This document shows positions 1-4,924 of a stretch of DNA of 9,594 nucleotides, piece by piece (position 1 is the stretch's first letter; the number at the start of each line of letters is the position of its first letter). A model generated the notes under the pieces. That model had not been told where the DNA came from. It searched no databases and saw nothing but the letters and a program-made list of their open reading frames with translations. The DNA is from Promethearchaeota archaeon. GTDB taxonomy: Archaea; Asgardarchaeota; Lokiarchaeia; Sigynarchaeales; SOKP01. Both the position numbers and the translations under genes were made by a program. Location of the stretch: NCBI GenBank assembly GCA_030608765.1, contig JAUWDN010000018.1:1-9594 (forward strand), written 5' to 3'.

Positions 1-536
1 GTAGACTGAATACTTTTTATTAAAAAGCCAAACCCAAGAATAATTAGGACTGTGAGTAATAATATTGCCATTATAATTCCCGCTGGTGTAATCATATTTA
101 CATTGTAATCAATTAATTCTCCCGGAACTGGATCGACAAAATTGAATGTGCCCATTGGGTCTAAGAAGAAAAGAATTTCAAATAATATGCATACGACAAT
201 GATAATAAACAGGAAATACCACTTTTTCTTGGGTATTAAGAGTTCAGCACCGATATAGAGAGCAAGTATCATTACTGGAGCGAACCAAATGTAGCTTAAG
301 ATCCCAACTAAACCGGTAGTATTATCCAGATTAGTTGTTGTTGCCAGAACCACTAGAAAATCTGTAAAAACCCCTAAGTACATAAGCCCCGCTAAAATAT
401 TTACAAATCCTAAAATAGTTAAAATCTTAGCACCGGACTTACGCGCTTTATATAAGAAGAAAAACCCAAAAATGAAGCCAAAAATGACAACTCCAGAAGC
501 GGTAATCCCATCTATCCAACCAAATTCAGTTAACAT
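1..536 (-). CDS. Partial multi-pass membrane protein, unknown function (3' end beyond window)
   Basis: The minus strand is open from an ATG at 536-534 through the window edge, giving 178 codons without a stop, so the C-terminus is missing. The product is very hydrophobic, with five likely membrane helices at about residues 10-29, 37-62, 74-100, 106-125 and 147-173. A basic loop (IPKKKW, 101-106) sits between helices 3 and 4, and a short acidic/proline loop (LDPMG to PVPGE, 125-140) lies before helix 5. There is no cleavable signal peptide, and helix 1 looks like a signal anchor. The start is favoured by a GTGAT Shine-Dalgarno-like motif about 6 nt upstream; another ATG five bases upstream is out of frame and stops after three codons. 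I do not recognise the family. It could be the membrane half of a sensor or transporter, but no catalytic or ligand motif is visible in this part. Confidence 0.8.
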   Translation of the reverse strand, partial: MLTEFGWIDGITASGVVIFGFIFGFFFLYKARKSGAKILTILGFVNILAGLMYLGVFTDFLVVLATTTNLDNTTGLVGILSYIWFAPVMILALYIGAELLIPKKKWYFLFIIIVVCILFEILFFLDPMGTFNFVDPVPGELIDYNVNMITPAGIIMAILLLTVLIILGFGFLIKSIQS

Positions 537-609
537 AACATAATCACTCTTAGTTTTTAATTTTCATAAAAATAATAATAAAACTCTAATTTAAATTATC
601 TCAATCCCC

Positions 610-619
610 TTTATAAATG
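610..619 (-). promoter_or_regulatory. TATA-like box for the membrane protein gene
   Basis: ATTTATAAAG on the minus strand is a good archaeal TATA box, about 78 nt upstream of the ATG at 536. It would give a leader of about 50 nt, consistent with the GTGAT ribosome-binding motif before that start. The 169-bp gap (537-705) contains no other recognisable feature. Confidence 0.5.
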
Positions 620-695
620 AAAGTGATATTTTTAATGTTAAGCTAGTAAAATTAAAGAATAATTAATACCGAATTTAAACAAGCAGATTTGGTTC

Positions 696-701
696 AAAAA
701 A
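696..701 (-). terminator. T-run after the 93-aa gene
   Basis: Six T residues on the minus strand begin about 5 nt after the stop codon at 708-706. No hairpin precedes them. Archaeal RNA polymerase commonly terminates at such simple T-runs, so this is a weak but plausible terminator. Confidence 0.35.
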
Positions 702-705
702 CGAT

Positions 706-987
706 TTATTTCTGTTTCTCCTTCGTTTCAAAAAAAAGAGTTTTCTTCATATCAAACTCTAATTCCCGTAATTTAATTTTAATTTCGGTTGGGTTATAAT
801 CCTTTTTTAACAGATCAATTATCGTTTCTTTTAAAATCTCCAGATTATCAACCGCGCATTGGTAAAATATGTTCTCTCCATCCAAATTCATGTTCAAAAT
901 TTCGTACAAACCGTTAAGAGAGTCTCTGATTTTCTCGTAGTGCTCCCACGCTTTATCTAAATCAGACTGAGAATCTTTATTAGCCAT
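706..987 (-). CDS. Small soluble helical protein, 93 aa, unknown function
   Basis: A complete minus-strand ORF with an ATG start at 987-985 and a TAA stop. The product is highly charged and predicted mostly alpha-helical: an N-terminal Asp/Lys-rich helix (about 6-32), a central segment containing its only Cys (44), and a Lys/Glu-rich amphipathic C-terminal half (47-93) that could form a coiled-coil hairpin. No signal peptide, membrane segment or metal motif is seen. It lies 38 nt downstream of the 112-aa gene on the same strand, so the two could be co-transcribed, although this gene also has its own TATA-like box. I do not recognise the family. The coding call rests on the intact frame, normal amino-acid composition and flanking signals. 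Confidence 0.72.
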   Translation of the reverse strand: MANKDSQSDLDKAWEHYEKIRDSLNGLYEILNMNLDGENIFYQCAVDNLEILKETIIDLLKKDYNPTEIKIKLRELEFDMKKTLFFETKEKQK

Positions 988-1009
988 TACTAATAATAAA
1001 ATAAGAAGT

Positions 1010-1017
1010 AAAAAAAA
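1010..1017 (-). terminator. T-run after the 112-aa gene
   Basis: Eight T residues on the minus strand start 9 nt after the stop codon of the 112-aa gene and lie within the leader region of the 93-aa gene. No hairpin is visible. It would limit read-through from the upstream gene if the 93-aa gene uses its own promoter. Confidence 0.35.
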
Positions 1018-1023
1018 CTTTTT

Positions 1024-1033
1024 CTTTATAAAA
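1024..1033 (-). promoter_or_regulatory. TATA-like box for the 93-aa gene
   Basis: TTTTATAAAG on the minus strand is nearly identical to the box before the membrane protein gene. It overlaps the stop codon of the 112-aa gene and lies about 42 nt before the ATG at 987, predicting a leader of roughly 15 nt. No Shine-Dalgarno motif is seen before this ATG. Confidence 0.45.
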
Positions 1034-1364
1034 CAGATTTGATTCTTCCAACTAAATCTTTAGCGTCTGAAGCTGCAGATTCAAGAATCTTAAAAACTGC
1101 TTTAACATCCACCCTTAAGGCTCCATGTAATAGTTTTTCAAAACCAATTCGAGTATTCAGTCTCTCCGTTTTCTGTAGATGAAAAATCACTCGACCTAAC
1201 TCGTTTTTTAAAACACCTGATTCGGCCTCTAAACAAATATCTAATAAGATTGGAACTAACTCATCAATGCTCTCTTGGGTTACTCTACTGGCAAAAGTAT
1301 AAATACTGGTTATTTGTCCATCCGTAAAGCTCAAAATTTTTTCTTGAAGTTTTAATATTTCCAT
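1026..1364 (-). CDS. Small soluble helical protein, 112 aa, unknown function
   Basis: A complete minus-strand ORF with ATG at 1364-1362. A GTGAT motif complementary to the archaeal 16S 3' end lies about 6 nt upstream and supports this start. The product looks all-alpha, with leucine/isoleucine-rich amphipathic helices at about 2-12, 30-48, 52-65 and 85-112, and one Cys (44). There is no signal peptide or transmembrane segment. The helical spacing resembles small HEAT/ARM-like or four-helix proteins, but no repeat can be aligned convincingly, so no function is given. It lies between the interrupted ORF (64 nt upstream) and the 93-aa gene (38 nt downstream), all on the minus strand, so a cluster of small minus-strand genes is possible. 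Confidence 0.72.
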   Translation of the reverse strand: MEILKLQEKILSFTDGQITSIYTFASRVTQESIDELVPILLDICLEAESGVLKNELGRVIFHLQKTERLNTRIGFEKLLHGALRVDVKAVFKILESAASDAKDLVGRIKSVL

Positions 1365-1428
1365 TTTTTTATCACTCTGTTTTTAAAAATTGTAATTATG
1401 TTTTTATTTCTAATTATTGCTAGACAAG

Positions 1429-1665
1429 TTAAGTATATAAATCTAATGGGAAATTTTCCTTAGCCCGTTTTGCGAGATCGGGCGAATTCTTAATAATTTG
1501 ACTTTTTCTGAATAAAAAATAAACGAAAACGGATTCCTTACTTTTAGGGGAAAAAAGTCCCCCAAAATATCTTTCAAAATAAAAAAAACGATCTTTTCCT
1601 CATTTTTCGAGAAGTTTTTTGACTTTTTCGGTAATATCCTCAAAATTTTGTAAGAAAAAAATCAT
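1429..1665 (-). pseudogene. Small ORF of 79 codons interrupted by one in-frame TGA (likely pseudogene)
   Basis: From ATG (1665-1663) the minus strand encodes 21 residues, a TGA at 1602-1600, and then 56 further sense codons in the same frame to TAA at 1431-1429. The first part (QNFEDITEKVKKLLEK) and the last part (PDLAKRAKENFPLDLYT) read as ordinary amphipathic helices, and the middle is aromatic-rich (RFFYFERYFGG). The segment after the TGA has no ATG, GTG or TTG of its own, so it could not be translated separately. A stop codon directly precedes the ATG, and a TATA-like box lies 25 nt upstream. The simplest reading is a recent nonsense mutation or a sequencing error. Selenocysteine insertion is possible in some archaea, but no GC-rich SECIS-like stem is visible downstream. 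The family is not recognised. This is the only content seen in the 361-bp gap 1365-1725. Confidence 0.4.
1433..1442 (-). promoter_or_regulatory. TATA-like box upstream of the 112-aa gene
   Basis: ATTTATATAC on the minus strand is a strong TATA-like match, about 70 nt before the ATG at 1364. It also encodes the last codons of the interrupted ORF, so the match may be fortuitous. A weaker alternative, TTTTTAAAAA at about 1380-1390, lies only about 20 nt before the ATG. Confidence 0.35.
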
Positions 1666-1684
1666 TTATTCTTAAAAAACTGTC

Positions 1685-1696
1685 GTTAAAAATATG
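1685..1696 (-). promoter_or_regulatory. TATA-like box before the interrupted small ORF
   Basis: CATATTTTTAAC on the minus strand is centred about 25 nt upstream of the ATG at 1665, the spacing expected for a leaderless archaeal transcript. It supports the idea that the interrupted ORF is, or was, an expressed gene. Confidence 0.35.
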
Positions 1697-1704
1697 AAAA
1701 AAAA
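1697..1704 (-). terminator. T-run after the Fe-S protein gene
   Basis: Eight T residues on the minus strand, about 21 nt past the stop codon of the Fe-S protein gene, without a preceding hairpin. This is a plausible archaeal terminator separating that gene from the small ORF downstream. Confidence 0.4.
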
Positions 1705-1725
1705 CTCACAACTTAATGGTTCAAT

Positions 1726-2844
1726 TTATACCAATTCCAAAAATGTTTTCGTCCCGAATTTGTATTTTTCTGTGGGAACATTATCTCTGACTTTTACTAA
1801 TTTTATCGCATCATTAGGGCAATTAGCTGCACAAACTCCACACCCTAAGCAATATTCTTCATTTATAAACATATGTTCATCAGAAGAATCTGGTTCATTA
1901 GGAAGTTTATGATAAATTACACCCATTGGACATTTGTTTAGGCAAATTTCGCATTTAGTGCAGAGATCATCGTTTATTTTAGGTGTATAGTTGGATGCTA
2001 AAGTGGCATAGTATTTATGTTCTTTTGCGGCTACCAGTGCCCCACAATGACAGCTACAGCAATTACATATGAATAAAGTGGATTCAATACTGCTGTCGGC
2101 TACACAACTATGAATTAATCCCGCTTTTTCTGTTTTTTTTAGATATTCTATTGCTTCTTCTTTATTAAGCATAGGAGCTCCTCGTTCAATAGAGGATTGA
2201 GCACCTTCTCCCGCTAAAAAACACCCCATTTCAGCCGGTGCTACTTTACATGGATCCCCGGCATATTCTGCAATTAAGCGACATTGACAAGGAATAACAG
2301 TGAAGACCTCGTAATTATCAACCAATTGAGAAACTAATTCATACGGAAGAATTTGAGACTCGACATCAAGAGATTCGTCAATTTCAATTAATTTATCCTT
2401 AGCGTCGATGGGTAATCTCGGTCTAAAAAATTTCAAGTTTGTTTCAACTAAGAATGGTGGTAAAAAACTCTTAAAAAACCATCGATATAATTCTGCTACT
2501 TTTGCTAAATTTTCTTCAGAGTCGTTCCTTCTAATAAAATATCTTTCAAATATGCCTGGAAGAATCGGAACTAACCCATATACATTCTCTACTTTGGCAA
2601 TTGTACCTTTATCGTATAACCCATCCAAAATAGACACTAATTGATCTCTGGGAATGCCAGTTGATTTTTCTAACGCTTTTACCGAAGTATATTTATCAGC
2701 GCCTTCAAACTTGGAAAGTATTTCAATCTCCTCTTCATTCCATAAGATTTTCATCAATTCAAGAATTTTCATATGTTTTGGCGCGTATAAAGACCCGAGA
2801 CTTAATTTTTGTCTTACAATCTCATAATTATCAATATCCGACAT
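1726..2844 (-). CDS. Winged-helix/multi-Cys Fe-S protein with C-terminal 2[4Fe-4S] ferredoxin domain, 372 aa
   Basis: This is probably a cytoplasmic electron-transfer protein. The N-terminal part (about 15-95) looks like a helix-turn-helix/winged-helix fold (TSVKALEKSTGIPRDQLVSIL), followed by a helical region. A cysteine-rich middle has CQC (186, 188), C199, C208, C247 and a dense CNCCSCHC cluster (260-267) that could hold a further metal centre. The C-terminus is a classic bacterial-type ferredoxin with two CxxCxxCxxxCP motifs (C295/298/301/305 and C332/335/338/342), each binding one [4Fe-4S]. The frame extends upstream to a TTG at 2925, but I choose ATG 2844 because a TATA-like box sits 28 nt before it and the 27 extra residues show no motif. 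The gene is divergent from metV, so it may supply or accept electrons for methylene-H4F reduction. That link is inferred. Related proteins are generally annotated only as 4Fe-4S binding protein. Confidence 0.88.
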   Translation of the reverse strand: MSDIDNYEIVRQKLSLGSLYAPKHMKILELMKILWNEEEIEILSKFEGADKYTSVKALEKSTGIPRDQLVSILDGLYDKGTIAKVENVYGLVPILPGIFERYFIRRNDSEENLAKVAELYRWFFKSFLPPFLVETNLKFFRPRLPIDAKDKLIEIDESLDVESQILPYELVSQLVDNYEVFTVIPCQCRLIAEYAGDPCKVAPAEMGCFLAGEGAQSSIERGAPMLNKEEAIEYLKKTEKAGLIHSCVADSSIESTLFICNCCSCHCGALVAAKEHKYYATLASNYTPKINDDLCTKCEICLNKCPMGVIYHKLPNEPDSSDEHMFINEEYCLGCGVCAANCPNDAIKLVKVRDNVPTEKYKFGTKTFLELV

Positions 2845-2865
2845 GATGTATTGTAAGGTTTTCTT

Positions 2866-2878
2866 GTTTAAATATTTA
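2866..2878 (-). promoter_or_regulatory. TATA-like box for the Fe-S protein gene
   Basis: TAAATATTTAAAC on the minus strand is centred about 28 nt before ATG 2844, predicting an essentially leaderless mRNA. This is the main reason for preferring that start over the TTG at 2925, because the TTG would lie upstream of the predicted transcript start. Confidence 0.45.
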
Positions 2879-3028
2879 GTTTTCAAATCTCTAAATTTGA
2901 TTAAACTTAAACCAGAACTGCTCAATTTTAAGCTTTTTTTTCATTTTATCGCAACTTGTGATTTGAGAGTTTTTCGATCAGTTAGTTTACATATTTCAAC
3001 AAAATGATCAATTTTATACATCTAATTG

Positions 3029-3047
3029 TTTATTTATTGTAAATAAA
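3029..3047. repeat. 8-bp perfect inverted repeat in the divergent promoter region
   Basis: TTTATTTA-TTG-TAAATAAA is a perfect 8-bp inverted repeat with a 3-bp spacer. It lies between the Fe-S protein gene and metV, about 90 nt from the metV start and 185 nt from ATG 2844. Its symmetry and position suit a dimeric repressor or activator site, but the region is so A+T-rich that chance is possible. Apart from this repeat and the two TATA-like boxes, nothing else is seen in the 292-bp gap 2845-3136. Confidence 0.3.
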
Positions 3048-3087
3048 TAAATTAAAATGGATTAGTTAATTTTTTCTAAATATTACA

Positions 3088-3098
3088 CTTTTAAAAAT
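3088..3098 (+). promoter_or_regulatory. TATA-like box for metV-metF
   Basis: CTTTTAAAAAT is centred about 44 nt before the metV ATG, predicting a leader of roughly 18 nt. It closely matches the box before the Lpd-like gene (CTTTAAAAAT). Confidence 0.4.
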
Positions 3099-3136
3099 GT
3101 AAAATCTACTAAAATCAAAAAAAAGAGTTAAAAATT

Positions 3137-3808
3137 ATGGTTGTAATAACTACAAAAAAACCAGAGGAAGAAGTTTTTGAAGCACTTAACAATTATAAAG
3201 TTAAAAATGTACTAGTCGTGAGTTGTGGGGTTTGCGCGGCTCTCTGTCAAACTGGAGGGACTGAAGGGGCTGAGGAATGGTCGAAAAAACTAAAAGAAAG
3301 AGGCTTTAATGTTACTAATGCAATAGTAAGCGAAGATGTTTGTGATAACCGCGTGATGAAAAAAGATTTGCGAGTTATTGATGATGATGTTAAGAAATCT
3401 GACGCTATTTTAACTTTAGCTTGCGGTTTAGGAGTACAATCAATTATTAAAGTTCTTTCAAAAAATCATCCAGAAATACCCGTTTTTACGGCTAATAACA
3501 CTGAGTTTATAGGCATGACGGAACGCATCGGACGCTTCTATATGCGCTGTCAAGGGTGTGGAGATTGCTTGTTAAACGAAACTGGTGGGATTTGTCCTGT
3601 AACAACCTGCGCTAAAGCGCTTATGAATGGACCTTGCGGTGGAATGGTGGATGGAAAGTGTGAAGTAGGCAATTATGAGAAGGATTGCGGATGGATATTG
3701 ATTTATAATCGCTTGAAAGAATTAGGACGTTTGGATTTGTTCGCAAAATTAAGAGACCCCATAGATTGGAGTGATATTGGCCATCAAAGAGAGGTTGTAT
3801 GGAGATAG
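3137..3808 (+). CDS. metV: Methylenetetrahydrofolate reductase-associated zinc/Fe-S subunit MetV (MTHFR C-terminal family), 223 aa
   Basis: MetV is the small partner of MetF in the methyl branch of the folate Wood-Ljungdahl pathway. In acetogens it forms MetVF, and it is thought to carry electrons to the MetF flavin via an Fe-S cluster. The N-terminal half is a Rossmann-like domain with CGVCAALC (C30, C33, C37), C69 and C96. The C-terminal half is the cysteine-rich domain of the family: CQGCGDC (138, 141, 144), C153, C158, the signature GPCGG (166-170), GKCEV (C175) and DCGW (C184), ending in the usual IYNRL helix. Length is normal for the family. The stop overlaps the metF start, implying co-transcription and translational coupling. 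No signal peptide or membrane segment is seen. The family call is secure. The identity of the electron donor cannot be read from the sequence. Confidence 0.9.
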   Translation: MVVITTKKPEEEVFEALNNYKVKNVLVVSCGVCAALCQTGGTEGAEEWSKKLKERGFNVTNAIVSEDVCDNRVMKKDLRVIDDDVKKSDAILTLACGLGVQSIIKVLSKNHPEIPVFTANNTEFIGMTERIGRFYMRCQGCGDCLLNETGGICPVTTCAKALMNGPCGGMVDGKCEVGNYEKDCGWILIYNRLKELGRLDLFAKLRDPIDWSDIGHQREVVWR

Positions 3809-4746
3809 ATGTGAAAATGACAGAAGTAAAAACATATTCTAAATTAGGAGAAGCCATCGTAAAGGGTGAATTTATATTAACAGGAGAACTTGAGCCTGAA
3901 AAGACAACAGATCTCTCACACACTATCAATGAAGCTAAAGAAATGGCTCCATATGTTATTGCTGCAAATGTGACAGATAGTCCCTTAGGAATTGTAACAA
4001 TAAACTCTATGGCTGCAACCCATTTAATTCAAAAAGCAGCCGGTTTAGAATGCGTTTGGCAAATGACTGTGAGGGATGTTAATAAGTTAGGAATTGCAGG
4101 TATGATTATGGGAGCGCACGCTCTAGGGATACGCAATGTGCTTTCCCTTACGGGCGATCACACAGCCTTAGGCGATATGCCCGAGTCAAAACCTGTTTTT
4201 GATCTTGATTCCGCAACGCTGGTAAAGTTAGTGAGGGAAATGGTTGACAAAGGCTCTATTAACGGAAATGAAATCGAAGCACCTCCAACACTACACGTAG
4301 GCGCGGCAGCAAATCCTAATGCTGAACCAATGGGTGCAGAAATATTAAAAATAGGTAGAAAAGCAGAAGCGGGTTGTGAATTTATACAGACTCAAGTTGT
4401 TTATGACCTCGATCGAACTATAGAGTTTTTAACAGAAATTAAGAAGTATAAAGTGCCGATATTACTTGGGATCTTTCCAATGAAGTCGTATGGAATGGCG
4501 AAAGGTTTTGATACTTTTGTGCCAGGCGTTAGCGTCCCTAAAGAAATCCTAGCTAAGTGGAAGAGCGTAAAGAAAGAAGTTACTGATAAAAAGGAACAGA
4601 AAAAATTATACGATCAATATAATTACGAACTTTTTAAACCGTTCATAACAGAATTGCGAAAAAGAAACCTCCTTGCAGGAATTCATTGTATGGCTGTCCA
4701 TTATCCTCGAATTTTTCCAAAATTAGAGAGTATTATTAAAGGATAA
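3799..4746 (+). CDS. metF: 5,10-methylenetetrahydrofolate reductase (MetF), 315 aa
   Basis: A flavin-dependent TIM-barrel enzyme that reduces 5,10-methylene-H4F to 5-methyl-H4F. Conserved elements align with bacterial MetF: TGELEP (28-33) with E30 at the place of catalytic Glu28 of E. coli, NVTDSP (57-62), TVRD (90-93), SLTGD (116-120) with the folate-contacting Asp, HVGAAANP (166-173), and AGCEFIQTQ (191-199) with Q199 at the place of Gln183. Length is typical of the catalytic domain only, without the eukaryotic regulatory domain. ATG 3799 overlaps the metV end by 10 nt and is preceded by GAGGT, a good ribosome-binding site. Met7 (3817) is an alternative start with only a weak GTGA nearby. 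Together with metV it forms a two-gene operon. The electron donor could be a ferredoxin, HdrA-like or flavoprotein partner instead of free NADH, by analogy with acetogen MetVF (inference). Confidence 0.92.
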   Translation: MEIDVKMTEVKTYSKLGEAIVKGEFILTGELEPEKTTDLSHTINEAKEMAPYVIAANVTDSPLGIVTINSMAATHLIQKAAGLECVWQMTVRDVNKLGIAGMIMGAHALGIRNVLSLTGDHTALGDMPESKPVFDLDSATLVKLVREMVDKGSINGNEIEAPPTLHVGAAANPNAEPMGAEILKIGRKAEAGCEFIQTQVVYDLDRTIEFLTEIKKYKVPILLGIFPMKSYGMAKGFDTFVPGVSVPKEILAKWKSVKKEVTDKKEQKKLYDQYNYELFKPFITELRKRNLLAGIHCMAVHYPRIFPKLESIIKG

Positions 4747-4762
4747 ATTTAAAGAATAAACA

Positions 4763-4783
4763 TATTTTTCTTCCTTTTTTTTT
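4763..4783 (+). terminator. T-rich terminator after metF
   Basis: Two T-runs (five T at 4765-4769, nine T at 4775-4783) start 19 nt after the metF stop, without a hairpin. This is a typical archaeal oligo-T terminator and separates metVF from the downstream flavoprotein gene. Confidence 0.5.
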
Positions 4784-4893
4784 GATTTGATTTCATTTTC
4801 TTTAATTTTTAATGCATTTGAGATTTTAATCGATTTCCGGTCTAATCCTAGTAAGTATTACCATTACGGCTTTTTTTAACTCATTAGTAAAAA

Positions 4894-4903
4894 CTTTAAA
4901 AAT
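4894..4903 (+). promoter_or_regulatory. TATA-like box for the Lpd-like gene
   Basis: CTTTAAAAAT is centred 27 nt before ATG 4925. This predicts a leaderless transcript beginning at the start codon and a promoter separate from metVF. Confidence 0.5.
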
Positions 4904-4924
4904 GATAGATGTAGAATTGAATTT

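Noticed and set aside
1463..1483. GCCCG...CGGGC hairpin as possible RNA element or SECIS
   Set aside because: The stem is only 5 bp with an 11-nt loop, and it lies inside the interrupted ORF rather than downstream of it.
1547..1562. GGGG...CCCC hairpin as terminator
   Set aside because: A 4-bp stem with an 8-nt loop lies inside the interrupted ORF and has no T-run at the expected place.
1443..1643. 66-codon minus-strand frame beginning with TTG
   Set aside because: It overlaps the 1429-1665 frame in another phase, starts only with TTG, and owes its length to T-rich sequence. The other phase has an ATG, a promoter and more protein-like ends.
1694..1912. Plus-strand 72-aa ORF
   Set aside because: It is antisense to the C-terminal ferredoxin motifs of the Fe-S protein, whose double CxxCxxCxxxCP pattern is decisive.
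2408..2846. Two plus-strand ORFs of 78 and 61 aa
   Set aside because: They lie antisense within the Fe-S protein gene, with no recognisable motif or ribosome-binding site.
3621..3929. Minus-strand 102-aa ORF
   Set aside because: It is antisense to the conserved MetV C-terminus and MetF N-terminus.
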